The translations under genes were made by a program, and so were the position numbers. Shown in pieces: positions 37,206 through 45,625 of a stretch of 64,000 nt of DNA. Positions within the stretch are counted from its first letter, which is position 1; each line of letters opens with the position of its first letter. This stretch comes from K189A clade bacterium (GTDB lineage: Bacteria > Pseudomonadota > Gammaproteobacteria > Pseudomonadales > Azotimanducaceae), in contig CABZTD010000002.1 of assembly GCA_902528515.1 (NCBI GenBank), forward strand, positions 58,067 through 122,066, given 5' to 3'. The notes beneath the pieces are model-generated. The model ran no database searches and was not told where the DNA came from. It worked only from the letters and a program-made list of their open reading frames with translations.

Positions 37206-38087
37206 ATGATTGCAAATCTCCTTTTGCTGACAACCGCGGCTATTTGGGGATTTGGTTTCGTCGCTCAAGTGCTGGGGATGAACTACCTCGAGCCCTTTGC
37301 CTTTATCGGTGCTCGATTTGTGCTAGGTGCACTGAGTTTGGTGCCGGTCATATGGTATCTGCGGCGGCGAGAGAAGCCGACAGGGCCGAATATCGGCTAC
37401 ATGATTTTTGCCTCGTCCGTACTTGGTACGATTTTGTTTGCCGCATCGTCTTTCCAGCAGGTTGGTCTGCTGTATACCACAGCCTCAAACGCCGGGTTCA
37501 TCACTGGCATGTATATGGTGTTCGTACCGATATTCGGACTGATGCTTGGCATGGCGACGAGTTTGGCCACCTGGATCGGGTGTATGGTTGCAGCTACTGG
37601 TCTGTATTTGCTCGGCGTCGATGATCAATATCAAATGGGCTATGGGGATTTGCTACAGCTCGTAGGAGCCGGCATCTGGGCTCTACACATACTCGTAATA
37701 GATCACTTTACCAAGCATGTGCCAGGGGTCGAGCTTGCCTGTGGTCAGTTTATCGTTTGCTCGATTCTAGGAATCTTTGTATCGACGGTGTTTGCAGGAG
37801 AATCTACTGCTTGGTCCCAGTTAGTCGCAGCCGGGCCAACACTAGTGTATGCGGGAATATTAACGGTTGGTGTCGCCTATACGCTGCAGGTCGTGGCCCA
37901 GGCAAAGGCCAACCCCGTTCATGCGGGGATCATTCTCAGTTTAGAGGCTGTATTTGGCGCGCTGGGCGGATATCTAATGCTAGACGAACTGCTGAATACG
38001 CGACAGCTCATTGGCTGTGCTTTAATGTTGGTCGGAATGATTTTGTCCCAGCTGGCAACACCAGTATCCGGCACGGACGATCGGTAA
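37206..38087 (+). CDS. DMT-superfamily (EamA) transporter
   Basis: A 293-residue protein with ten predicted membrane helices in two EamA repeats. It starts LLLLTTAAIWGFGFVAQVLG, contains YTTASNAGFITGMYMVFVPIF in the first repeat and AGIILSLEAVFGALGGYLMLDE in the second, both typical of RhaT/EamA exporters. Substrates in the family are metabolites or amino acids and are not predictable. It converges on the selenoprotein gene with 13 bases between the stops. Confidence 0.92.
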   Translation: MIANLLLLTTAAIWGFGFVAQVLGMNYLEPFAFIGARFVLGALSLVPVIWYLRRREKPTGPNIGYMIFASSVLGTILFAASSFQQVGLLYTTASNAGFITGMYMVFVPIFGLMLGMATSLATWIGCMVAATGLYLLGVDDQYQMGYGDLLQLVGAGIWALHILVIDHFTKHVPGVELACGQFIVCSILGIFVSTVFAGESTAWSQLVAAGPTLVYAGILTVGVAYTLQVVAQAKANPVHAGIILSLEAVFGALGGYLMLDELLNTRQLIGCALMLVGMILSQLATPVSGTDDR

Positions 38088-38100
38088 TCCTGTTAACGTC

Positions 38101-39045
38101 TTAGGCCGACTCTGACAAAAAGATACACCTTTCACAGTTGGGATCTGCCACGACCTCGTCCTGTCCAGATTGATACTGGGGCGTTGCCTCGCGAGGCGTA
38201 CGCTGATCTCCGGATAAGGATTCCGCTGCCTGCTCAGGACCATCGAGCGGCACATAAGGGCGCAATACTCGGTCCTTCCAAGCGTCATCCTCGGCCCAAC
38301 GCATGGGTAAGTCAATTACCTTGCCTGGTGACATCAGCTCCTCGAAGGCTTTGCAGGTTTCTTCAAGTATCGCGTTTTGTTCAACTATGTCTCCGGCCCG
38401 CCCAGCCGTTTGTCCCAAGGGATAATCCAGATACACCGCACGCGGTGTTCCCACCGATTGGGTAATTGAGCGAGCACTGCTAAGGCTCACCGTGGCGATG
38501 CCCTCGGCCTCCAGCGCTCTAGCGATCAGTCCAACGGACTGATGGCAGACGGGTCAGACTGGAATCAGTATGGCTAGATCGACTTCTTCTTCTTTTAGCT
38601 CTGCCACGATAGCGGGAGCCAGTACGTCTTTGACCTTGCGGCTGGAGTAAATGCCGCCCATAAATGTGAGTGCGTTGGTAGCTAAGCATTCAATACGTTG
38701 CTTGGCTACTAAATGATTTAAGGCTCTTAAGGGAAGTACGGCATTGGGGTCCTGCCGAGCAGCGGTCAAGTCATAGGCAAAGTGCGTGATGCGCAGCTCG
38801 TCAATTGGCGCGCTGGTTGGGATTTTTCGGTAGGAAATGTCGTCCTTGTGGTGAAAGGCGATTTGACCGAGCTGATAAATACCGCCGGAAGCCACAACGC
38901 CCAGCTTGCATTCGCTTAGTGCCTTCGTTAGTGGTGACCAAGGCGGCGTGTCGCTGTTAGCCACCCATTGATAGGGAGGGTGGCCCAAGCTCGAATAGAG
39001 CGTCTTGGTACGTTCGATATAATCTACGGGCGGTGCTGCGGGCAT
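38101..39045 (-). CDS. Selenoprotein, GrdB/PrdB-like reductase family (UGA read as Sec)
   Basis: A 314-residue protein if TGA at 38554-38556 is read as selenocysteine (residue 164). The part before the TGA (163 residues) and the part after it (150) are in the same frame with no other stop. The junction reads LAILIPV-U-PVCHQSVGLIARAL, a UxxC redox motif as in the glycine/betaine/sarcosine/D-proline reductase selenoprotein B-like family. The N-terminal part has KLGVVASGGIYQLGQIAF and the C-terminus a second pair in CERCIFLSESA. A SECIS-like hairpin follows the TGA. Its role is unknown; a thiol/selenol reductase is likely. selA/B/C/D are not in the window. Confidence 0.88.
38525..38556 (-). promoter_or_regulatory. 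Bacterial SECIS-like hairpin after the UGA
   Basis: On the minus strand the UGA (38556-38554) is followed by 10 bases, then ATCAGTCC (38543-38536), loop GUU (38535-38533) and GGACTGAT (38532-38525): a perfect 8-bp stem. The loop begins 18 bases after the UGA and starts with G, both matching the commonly used bSECIS model (16-37 bases; G in the first two loop positions). Confidence 0.85.
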
Positions 39046-39224
39046 ACTCTACGCCTTTCGTTAATGCTGGCGAACATAGCAGATGTCGGTTGGTCGAAAC
39101 AATCACGCCAATGCCGCAACGTGTCCGCAGAGGCCGGCAGTAAATGTCTCGCCTTGTAGAAGTTAGGGGATGCAGATTGCAACGATCGCGCAACCTATAA
39201 GAGTGAGTTGACAGGAGTATTTAG

Positions 39225-39482
39225 TTAGGCCGCGTAAACGAGAGCGGCGATGTCGTTTTTAGATAGTGCGCCCAACTGTAAACCACTGACATCGATATTG
39301 CGCGTGGAGGAAGCCGCCCTTGCCAAGGTTTGGTCAATAACAACTTGAGCTGCCCCAGCGCAGGAGCCGCAACCAGTGCCAACCTCCAATGCCTCTTGAA
39401 CCTCAAGCATTGTGGATGCGCCTCCGATCACGGCAGCTTCAATGTCATGGTCAGTAACAGCTTTGCACAGGCATATGTACAT
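39225..39482 (-). CDS. bfd: Bacterioferritin-associated ferredoxin
   Basis: An 85-residue [2Fe-2S] BFD-type protein. It begins MYICLCKAVTDHDIEAAV with the first two cysteine ligands and has GTGCGSCAGAAQVVID with the second pair. Bfd donates electrons to bacterioferritin to release stored iron under iron starvation. The start at 39482 is taken because MYICLC is the family start; the frame is open 14 codons further. The C-terminus extends about 20 residues past E. coli Bfd (64). Divergent from bfr. Confidence 0.92.
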   Translation of the reverse strand: MYICLCKAVTDHDIEAAVIGGASTMLEVQEALEVGTGCGSCAGAAQVVIDQTLARAASSTRNIDVSGLQLGALSKNDIAALVYAA

Positions 39483-39511
39483 CACACGGATCTCTATAAA
39501 GTTAAGATTCC

Positions 39512-39541
39512 AGTCTAAATGCAAATCATTCTTGATTGCAA
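39512..39541 (-). promoter_or_regulatory. Candidate bfd promoter with Fur-like box
   Basis: Minus strand: TTGCAA (39541-39536), 18-base spacer, TAGACT (39517-39512). The spacer holds AATGCAAATCATT (39518-39530 on plus), which matches 11 of 13 core bases of the Fur box AATGATAATCATT. An alternative -10, TTTATA at 39500-39495, is also possible. Confidence 0.5.
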
Positions 39542-39560
39542 CACGGCTCTCGCTTATATA
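39532..39560 (+). promoter_or_regulatory. Sigma70-type promoter of bfr
   Basis: TTGATT (39532-39537), 17-base spacer, TATATA (39555-39560). It begins 2 bases past the Fur-like box and points to bfr at 39671. Confidence 0.55.
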
Positions 39561-39670
39561 CGCTAATGCTATTAATTATCGTTAAAAAACAACAACTTAC
39601 GTAAATTTTTTCTTGCGCCCGGTTCGATTTTGCGGCATCGTTTCGATCGCATTCACCAGGAGCGCTTGCA

Positions 39671-40144
39671 ATGAAAAGTCTAGACAGCAAAGTCATCGAT
39701 CACCTGAATAAAGTTCTAAAAAACGAACTCACAGCTATTAATCAGTATTTCCTCCACGCAAAAATGCTTGACGACTGGGGCCTGAAGAAAATCGGTAAGA
39801 TGGAAATGCATGAATCAATTGACGAAATGAAGCATGCCGATTCAATTATTGAACGGATCTTGTTTCTCGAGGGACTGCCTAATTTGCAGGAACTGGGCAA
39901 GCTTATGATCGGACAGAACGTGAAAGAAATGCTCGAATGTGATTTGGCGCTGGAAATGATCGCGGTGCCCGACCTGCGCGAAGCCATCAAAGACTCCGAT
40001 GCTTGCGGTGATTTTGTCAGCAGGGATCTGTTCAACGACATTTTGATATCTGAAGAAGAGCATGTTGATTGGCTGGAGACCCAGCTAGGTCTGATTGAAA
40101 AAACCGGGCTTGAGAATTATCTGCAATCGCAGATGGGAGAGTAG
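39671..40144 (+). CDS. bfr: Bacterioferritin
   Basis: A 157-residue heme-containing ferritin that stores iron in a 24-mer shell. It has the di-iron ligands Glu19 in [13 protein letters not shown], Glu52 and His55 in DEMKHAD, and Glu-Glu-Glu-His in [10 protein letters not shown]. Met53 is the heme ligand that separates bacterioferritin from FtnA. Length matches E. coli Bfr (158). CAGGAG lies before the ATG. Its stop is one base from the mobA stop on the other strand. Confidence 0.96.
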   Translation: MKSLDSKVIDHLNKVLKNELTAINQYFLHAKMLDDWGLKKIGKMEMHESIDEMKHADSIIERILFLEGLPNLQELGKLMIGQNVKEMLECDLALEMIAVPDLREAIKDSDACGDFVSRDLFNDILISEEEHVDWLETQLGLIEKTGLENYLQSQMGE

Positions 40145-40145
40145 G

Positions 40146-40769
40146 CTAGAAAGTTTGTAGATCGGCCTCGGTGTTTATATTGATGAACCCTCCGGGACCG
40201 CTTTTGGATGGCACAATCACAGCTTGCGCAGCCGAATGCCAGGCTTTAACGGCATAACCGCCCGAACGAACGAATGCACCCAAGTCCTGAGCCAAGGTCT
40301 TGGGCAGCAGGCACAAAAGTGACTGCAGGCGTTCACCATCATGGAGCACTCTGGAGCGAGGCTCACCCCTGTTCTCTCTTAGTAACGGTCTATACCAATC
40401 CTCGGGTAATAAAGGCATATCGCCAGGACAAACCAGCAGCCAAGGCGCATTGCAGGCAATCAGACCAGCATAAATGCCGATCAGGGGACCGTGCCCTATC
40501 AGACCAAAGTCAGAGTCCTGGATGACTTTGCCGCGCTTTAGATACTGTCCAATATTCCGATTGGCGCTGATTAGTAGCTCCGACGTGACAGGAAGACGGT
40601 CGATCGCATAGTCAACCATGGGTAAAGGGCCAAGTTCGCCGTCGAACAGCACTAGGGGCTTGTCTTTGTTGCCAAATCTTTCGCCCTTACCTCCACATAA
40701 AACTAAGCTAGAAATATCTCCTGGTGGAATCAATGCGTCTGCTCTAATTGGGTTGCACAAGACTATCAT
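40146..40769 (-). CDS. mobA: Molybdenum cofactor guanylyltransferase
   Basis: A 207-residue nucleotidyltransferase that attaches GMP to molybdopterin. It has the GTP-binding signature LVLCGGKGERFGNKDKPLV, the metal-binding CPGDMPLLP, and the C-terminal GGFININTEADL, which is diagnostic for MobA (usually F-x-NINTPEDL). The presence of MobA implies a bis-MGD molybdoenzyme elsewhere, and formate dehydrogenases of that class are often selenoproteins. The N-terminus, with an extra MIVLCNPIRADAL, is somewhat longer than in E. coli. Confidence 0.92.
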   Translation of the reverse strand: MIVLCNPIRADALIPPGDISSLVLCGGKGERFGNKDKPLVLFDGELGPLPMVDYAIDRLPVTSELLISANRNIGQYLKRGKVIQDSDFGLIGHGPLIGIYAGLIACNAPWLLVCPGDMPLLPEDWYRPLLRENRGEPRSRVLHDGERLQSLLCLLPKTLAQDLGAFVRSGGYAVKAWHSAAQAVIVPSKSGPGGFININTEADLQTF

Positions 40770-40837
40770 CCTGCTCAGCGCTTTGATTCAATTTCATACT
40801 ATGCGACTCGGCAGATTGTGGAAAAGGGGTGATGGCG

Positions 40838-42391
40838 ATGCAGCAAGATAAGTTTGATGTACTGATTATCGGTGCAGGCAGCGCAGGTAGTGCCATTACC
40901 TGTCGTGTGAGCGAAAACCCAAATTTGAGTGTTTGCTTGCTTGAGGCGGGACCGGATTATCCGACGCTCGCTGATACACCTGACGATCTGGTTAATTCTC
41001 ACAACAATTCCTATACCGCTCATGACTGGGGGTTTAAGTACGAGCCAACGCAGGGCCGCCAGGATCGTTTCCCGCGGGGTAGGGTAGTGGGCGGTTCGTC
41101 CGCCGTGAATACCACAATTGCCCTGCGCGGCATGCCAGAGGATTATGATGAGTGGGCACAGGCAGGTAATGCTGGCTGGGACTGGGCGTCCGTGCTGCCT
41201 GCGTTTAAACGGCTAGAGCGAGACCTGGATTTTGGCCGCGAGGATTATCACGGAGATAGTGGGCCAATTACGATCCGACGCTATCCCCTAGACGAGATGG
41301 AGCCCCAACATCAGGCATTTTTGGATACAGCCAGTGCTCTGGGTTATCCCGATTGCCCAGATGCCAATGACCCCAATGGCCATGGGGCAGGCCCGCAGCC
41401 TATGAACAAGCTGGGCAGATTGCGAATTTCGGCAGCGGTAGGCTACCTCGCGCCAGCCCGTATTCGCCCCAATTTACAGATCCGGTCTGACACCAGTGTG
41501 CGGCGCTTGTTGTTCGAGGGCAGACGTTGTGTCGGGGCAGAAGTACAGCCCAGCAACGCGTCCGATGGCGATTCGGTAACCCAGGTTTCGGCACGCCTCG
41601 TTATTCTCAGTGCTGGTGCCCTGATGTCGCCTACAATATTGATGCGCTCCGGTGTCGGCGCAGAGGCACAGCTCGAGCGGTTGGGAGTCGATACCGTTCG
41701 GCAAGCGCCGGGTGTGGGGAAAAATCTCAGCGATCATCCCGCCCTGGGCGTGGTGTGCCAGGTGCGTGACCCGTCCCTCATAGACTTTGACCGGCCCATG
41801 ATACAAACCATTCTGCGATACACCGCAGAAGGTTCGGACAAGCGTAACGACTTGCAAATCGAGCAGATCGGCTTTGCAGGTAGGCCCGGCGGCCCTCCCT
41901 TATTCATGCTGGCGCCGGTTCTCGAATATCAGTACGGGCGCGGTGAGTTGTCGCTGAGCGGTGCGGGCACGTTTACAGCTCCGGTTGTGCAAAATCGATT
42001 TTGTGAGGACCCTCGTGACTCCAGCCGCCTGGCCTCCTGCATGCGTGATACGCTGGCCTTCACTCGCGCAGGCGCCCTGGCTGAAATGATTGAGTCCGTA
42101 AACTTTCCGGATACTGGGCGCGGCACAGATCTGACGGATTTGGAGCAGCTTTGTCGTAAGTTTTCAGGCTCAGGCTATCATCCCTGTGGCACGGTGAAGA
42201 TGGGTCCGGAAGAGGACGCGATGGCGGTAGTGGACGCAAAGGGCCGCTGCCATGGTTTGGAACAGCTGGTTGTGGCGGATGCCTCGATTATGCCGTCTGT
42301 ACCCAGAGCTAACACCAATCTCACCTGTTTTATGATTGGCGAGCGCATCGGCGAGTGGGTGCGTACCGAACCCGCGAGTTATGGCCTATAG
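40838..42391 (+). CDS. GMC-family FAD oxidoreductase
   Basis: A 517-residue glucose-methanol-choline oxidoreductase that oxidises alcohols with FAD. The dinucleotide motif is VLIIGAGSAGSAITCRV at residue 10, the first signature is FPRGRVVGGSSAVNTTIALRG, the second ILSAGALMSPTILMRSGVG, and the active-site histidine region is GSGYHPCGTVKMG with PRANTNLT at the C-terminus. ATG 40838 has AAGGGG at the best spacing; two upstream starts are possible. The D-aminoacylase gene follows 27 bases on, likely in one operon. Confidence 0.93.
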   Translation: MQQDKFDVLIIGAGSAGSAITCRVSENPNLSVCLLEAGPDYPTLADTPDDLVNSHNNSYTAHDWGFKYEPTQGRQDRFPRGRVVGGSSAVNTTIALRGMPEDYDEWAQAGNAGWDWASVLPAFKRLERDLDFGREDYHGDSGPITIRRYPLDEMEPQHQAFLDTASALGYPDCPDANDPNGHGAGPQPMNKLGRLRISAAVGYLAPARIRPNLQIRSDTSVRRLLFEGRRCVGAEVQPSNASDGDSVTQVSARLVILSAGALMSPTILMRSGVGAEAQLERLGVDTVRQAPGVGKNLSDHPALGVVCQVRDPSLIDFDRPMIQTILRYTAEGSDKRNDLQIEQIGFAGRPGGPPLFMLAPVLEYQYGRGELSLSGAGTFTAPVVQNRFCEDPRDSSRLASCMRDTLAFTRAGALAEMIESVNFPDTGRGTDLTDLEQLCRKFSGSGYHPCGTVKMGPEEDAMAVVDAKGRCHGLEQLVVADASIMPSVPRANTNLTCFMIGERIGEWVRTEPASYGL

Positions 42392-42418
42392 GACTGATGT
42401 ATTTGTTAGGAGACAACG

Positions 42419-43915
42419 ATGAATGACCTGATTTTCCGACAGGTACGGATCTTGGATGGCAGTGGTGGCGCGGAGTTTATCGGCGACGTCAGCGTGCGCG
42501 AGGGTCGTATTAACGAAATCGGTGCGGTGACCGAGGGGCTCGCGCCAGGTGGCCGGGAAATTCCGGCCGACGGAGCCGTGCTGTGTCCTGGCTTGATTGA
42601 TACCCACGCCCACGACGACGGTGCTTTTTTTCGTCATCCTGGTATGGAGTTCAAGCTCTCGCAGGGTGTGACCACTGTCGTCAGCGGAAATTGTGGATTC
42701 TCGGCGATTCCTGCCGACCCGACCAAGGACTCCGTTGCTGCCAGTGGGGGAATATTAGCGGGTTTGGAGGGTAAATTTACTGATCTTGACGGTTATTACG
42801 CCGCTGCTTTGGCGCGGCAGCCTGCCATTAACAATATAATGCTGGTTGGTCATAACACCGTCCGTTCGCTGGTAATGGGGGACAGCAAGAGCGCACCCAA
42901 TGACCTGCAGCTTCAGGAGATGCAGCGTCATGTCACTCACGCTCTGGAGCAGGGGGCCTGCGGTTTTTCCAGCGGTTTGATTTATCGTCCAGGTCGTTAC
43001 AGCGATACTGCAGAAGTAACGGAACTGGCGAAAATGGCGGCACCTTTTGATGCCCTTTACACCACGCATATGCGTAATGAGGGTGATCGATTGTTGGAGG
43101 CGGTGGATGAAAGCCTGCAAATCGCTGCAGATAGCGGTGTGCATTTGCATATCTCCCATCATAAAGCGGCGGGCAAGGGTAATTGGGGCAAGGTGCGTGA
43201 GTCGCTGCAGCGAATCGATACGGCGTTAGGCCAAGGTCAGCCAGTAACGCTTGACGTTTATCCCTATACCGCAGGCAGCGGTCGAATGATCGAGTACTTT
43301 AATCTTGATCGGGTTAGCGAAGAGTTAGCGGAAGTGGTGCGTATCGCGAGCTGCAAAGCCTTCAGAGAGTACGAAGGTCGAATGTTGGTTGATATCGCGG
43401 CCCATGAGAATATTTCTCTTACGGATCTGGTGATCAAAATTCTTACTGCACCGCTTGGTGATCGTACATTGTGTATCCATTTCATTATTGACGAAGCGGA
43501 CGTGGAAACGAACTTGGCCCATGCCGACATGATGGTAGGCAGCGATGGGATCCCAGATTTACGGGGCAAACCTCACCCGCGTCTATTCGGTACATTTCCT
43601 CGCGTACTTGGTCACTATGTCCGCGAGCGAGGAGTGCTTTCCTTACCCGAAGCCGTGCGACGCATGACCTCGCTGTCGGCTAAGACCTTTGGCCTGAGCG
43701 AGCGCGGCGAGATTAAACCTGGCTTCTGGGCAGATCTACTCATGTTTAGGCCTGACGACGTGATCGATGAGGCTACTTATGACGAACCAAAGACAGAAGC
43801 CTCAGGCATCGATATGGTGGTGGTGAATGGTCAGATTGCATTGGAGTTTGGTCAGCACAGCGGTGTCGGCAGCGGCCAAATGCTGCGCTACCGCCGTCAT
43901 CCGTTCGGTCATTAA
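42419..43915 (+). CDS. N-acyl-D-amino-acid deacylase family amidohydrolase
   Basis: A 498-residue metal-dependent D-aminoacylase-type enzyme. Zinc ligands are in GLIDTHAHDDGAFF, the conserved cysteine ligand in VSGNCGFS, histidines in TTHMRNEG and LHISHHKAAGK, and the catalytic aspartate in VGSDGIPDLRGKPHPR. Such enzymes hydrolyse N-acyl-D-amino acids or act as dihydroorotase-like hydrolases. GGAGA lies 6 bases before the ATG. It probably forms an operon with the GMC oxidoreductase. Confidence 0.92.
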   Translation: MNDLIFRQVRILDGSGGAEFIGDVSVREGRINEIGAVTEGLAPGGREIPADGAVLCPGLIDTHAHDDGAFFRHPGMEFKLSQGVTTVVSGNCGFSAIPADPTKDSVAASGGILAGLEGKFTDLDGYYAAALARQPAINNIMLVGHNTVRSLVMGDSKSAPNDLQLQEMQRHVTHALEQGACGFSSGLIYRPGRYSDTAEVTELAKMAAPFDALYTTHMRNEGDRLLEAVDESLQIAADSGVHLHISHHKAAGKGNWGKVRESLQRIDTALGQGQPVTLDVYPYTAGSGRMIEYFNLDRVSEELAEVVRIASCKAFREYEGRMLVDIAAHENISLTDLVIKILTAPLGDRTLCIHFIIDEADVETNLAHADMMVGSDGIPDLRGKPHPRLFGTFPRVLGHYVRERGVLSLPEAVRRMTSLSAKTFGLSERGEIKPGFWADLLMFRPDDVIDEATYDEPKTEASGIDMVVVNGQIALEFGQHSGVGSGQMLRYRRHPFGH

Positions 43916-43997
43916 TCTTCGCCTTCTGGCCAGCCACCTTAAAACTCTTTCTTGCGGCAAATGCCGTGACACCTAGTGCAACAACAATGGAGGCCTC

Positions 43998-44795
43998 ATG
44001 GCATTCTTAGATCGTTCTCTGACCAATCACGTATTGACGCTTACGATGTCGAGCCCTGAAACACGCAACGCGCTGACCGGGCCTGAGCAATTTGATGACA
44101 TCGTCGATGTCTGCAAAGAGATCAACGACAACATGGCGATACGTGCGGTTGTACTTACCGGTGAGGGCAGTGCTTTCTGTGCCGGGGGTAACGTAAAAGA
44201 TATGCGGGATCGCACCGGCATGTTCAGTGGCGACCCCATGGACCAGTCTGACGCCTACCGAAAGGGTATTCAACGTATCCCGCGGGCGATTTATAGCCTT
44301 AATGTACCCATTATTGCGGCGGTGAATGGGCCTGCGGTGGGCGCTGGGTGCGATTTGGCAACCATGTGCGATATCCGCATTGCGAGCACAAAGGCCATGT
44401 TTGCGGAAAGCTTCGCCAAGCTTGGTCTTATTCCCGGTGATGGCGGTGCTTGGTTTCTACCTCGCGTTGTCGGTTATTCCAACGCCTGTCTAATGGCATT
44501 TGCCGGTGAGCCGGTTAAGGCGGAGGCGGCTCTTCAGATGGGCCTAGTCTCCGAGGTGGTCGAGCCAGAGGCCTTAGTAGAGCGGGCTCAGGCTCTGGCA
44601 GCGGGTATTGCTGCCAATCCGCCTCATGCAGTTCGGCTCACAAAACAGCTTATGCGGGCAAGCCAAAATGCTTCCCTCGATGAGTTACTTGATAAGTCCG
44701 CTGGTTATCAGGCCATTTGTCATGCAGAACCGGATCATCATGAAGCTATCGAGGCATTCTTCGAAAAACGTCCGGGTAACTACCGCAGCGAGTAG
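43998..44795 (+). CDS. Enoyl-CoA hydratase/isomerase (crotonase) family protein
   Basis: A 265-residue crotonase. It has the oxyanion-hole residues in EGSAFCAGGNVKDM and AVNGPAVGAGCDLATMCDIR, then FAKLGLIPGDGGAWFLPRVVG. The usual first catalytic glutamate (as in rat Glu144) is not at its normal place, and GDGG replaces the hydratase-type GAGG, so hydratase activity should not be assumed. Isomerase or thioesterase types are possible. GGAGG lies before the ATG. It may belong to the amidohydrolase operon or stand alone. Confidence 0.88.
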   Translation: MAFLDRSLTNHVLTLTMSSPETRNALTGPEQFDDIVDVCKEINDNMAIRAVVLTGEGSAFCAGGNVKDMRDRTGMFSGDPMDQSDAYRKGIQRIPRAIYSLNVPIIAAVNGPAVGAGCDLATMCDIRIASTKAMFAESFAKLGLIPGDGGAWFLPRVVGYSNACLMAFAGEPVKAEAALQMGLVSEVVEPEALVERAQALAAGIAANPPHAVRLTKQLMRASQNASLDELLDKSAGYQAICHAEPDHHEAIEAFFEKRPGNYRSE

Positions 44796-44903
44796 CTCGC
44801 CATTTGGTGCCCAATCACCCGCTCGATTTGAATTGATTATTGAGTGAGCCTGCGGGTTGCTAGGTATAGTTGGTATTCAAATGAAGGTGGCCAAGATGCC
44901 CCG

Positions 44904-44915
44904 GCTGACGTCAGC
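44904..44915. repeat. 12-bp perfect palindrome
   Basis: GCTGACGTCAGC in the 242-base gap between convergent genes. It has no evident role. Confidence 0.5.
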
Positions 44916-44981
44916 GCGCAGGCCTTGTAGGCACAAATACGATGGCATGCATCGGGCCTGCAGTTCGTCGAAGGAAACTGG

Positions 44982-45036
44982 GAACGATGACGGCTATCTC
45001 ATCACGCAGCCGTCCATGATCGTTCTCGACGTTTTT
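44982..45036 (+). terminator. Probable terminator overlapping the GNAT 3' flank
   Basis: GAACGATGACGGCT (44982-44995) pairs with AGCCGTC and ATCGTTC (45008-45014 and 45019-45025), with a CATG bulge and a 12-base loop, then GACGTTTTT. Serves the crotonase transcript and reaches up to the end of the GNAT gene. Confidence 0.55.
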
Positions 45037-45037
45037 C

Positions 45038-45526
45038 TCAGTCTAGCCACTTGATGGCGCGGATCAATTCTTCGTCAAAAGTCTCTGACGCATATAGAGC
45101 CCTAGCACGCTCGTTATTGGCGAACACATGGAGCGTGAGGGAGAGCGCGCCCATTGCGCGAATGCGCTGTTCACAATGGTGCATAAGACGCTTGCCGAGG
45201 CCCCGACCTCGAGCATTTGGCGAGACCACGATGGCTTCCAAGTGCGCACTCGGCGCGTGACTGAGCAACTCCTTACGCAGACTCACCATAATGACTCCTG
45301 CGATGTCACCATCAGAATCCTCGGCAACATCAATGAAGGCGGATGCCGCCTTGTCCGACAGAATATCTGCTGCAAGTCTGGCGTCTGCAGACCACAGATC
45401 GTCCGCATTCCGATTTTTGGGAATATTGAAATCCGCGAGCAAAGGCAGTAGCGCCAGAATTCTTGGAAGGTCCGTGCGAATAGCGTTTCGCATGGTGAAT
45501 CGCGGGCTGGAAGATGTAGCGGACAT
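45038..45526 (-). CDS. GNAT-family N-acetyltransferase
   Basis: A 162-residue acetyltransferase of the GNAT fold. The acetyl-CoA-binding loop is ARGRGLGKRLMHHCEQ, preceded by LEAIVVSPNARG and followed by LHVFANNERARALY. The length and arrangement are typical of N-acyltransferases acting on small amines or protein termini. It is transcribed towards the crotonase gene. The substrate is not predictable. Confidence 0.9.
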   Translation of the reverse strand: MSATSSSPRFTMRNAIRTDLPRILALLPLLADFNIPKNRNADDLWSADARLAADILSDKAASAFIDVAEDSDGDIAGVIMVSLRKELLSHAPSAHLEAIVVSPNARGRGLGKRLMHHCEQRIRAMGALSLTLHVFANNERARALYASETFDEELIRAIKWLD

Positions 45527-45625
45527 AGTCTTCGCTCAAGGGGCTAAGGATATGCAATTATGACGTATTACCTGCTGGGAATCTTGACCTGAGCAGCATT
45601 GACCACGGGCATCGGCGACAACCCT

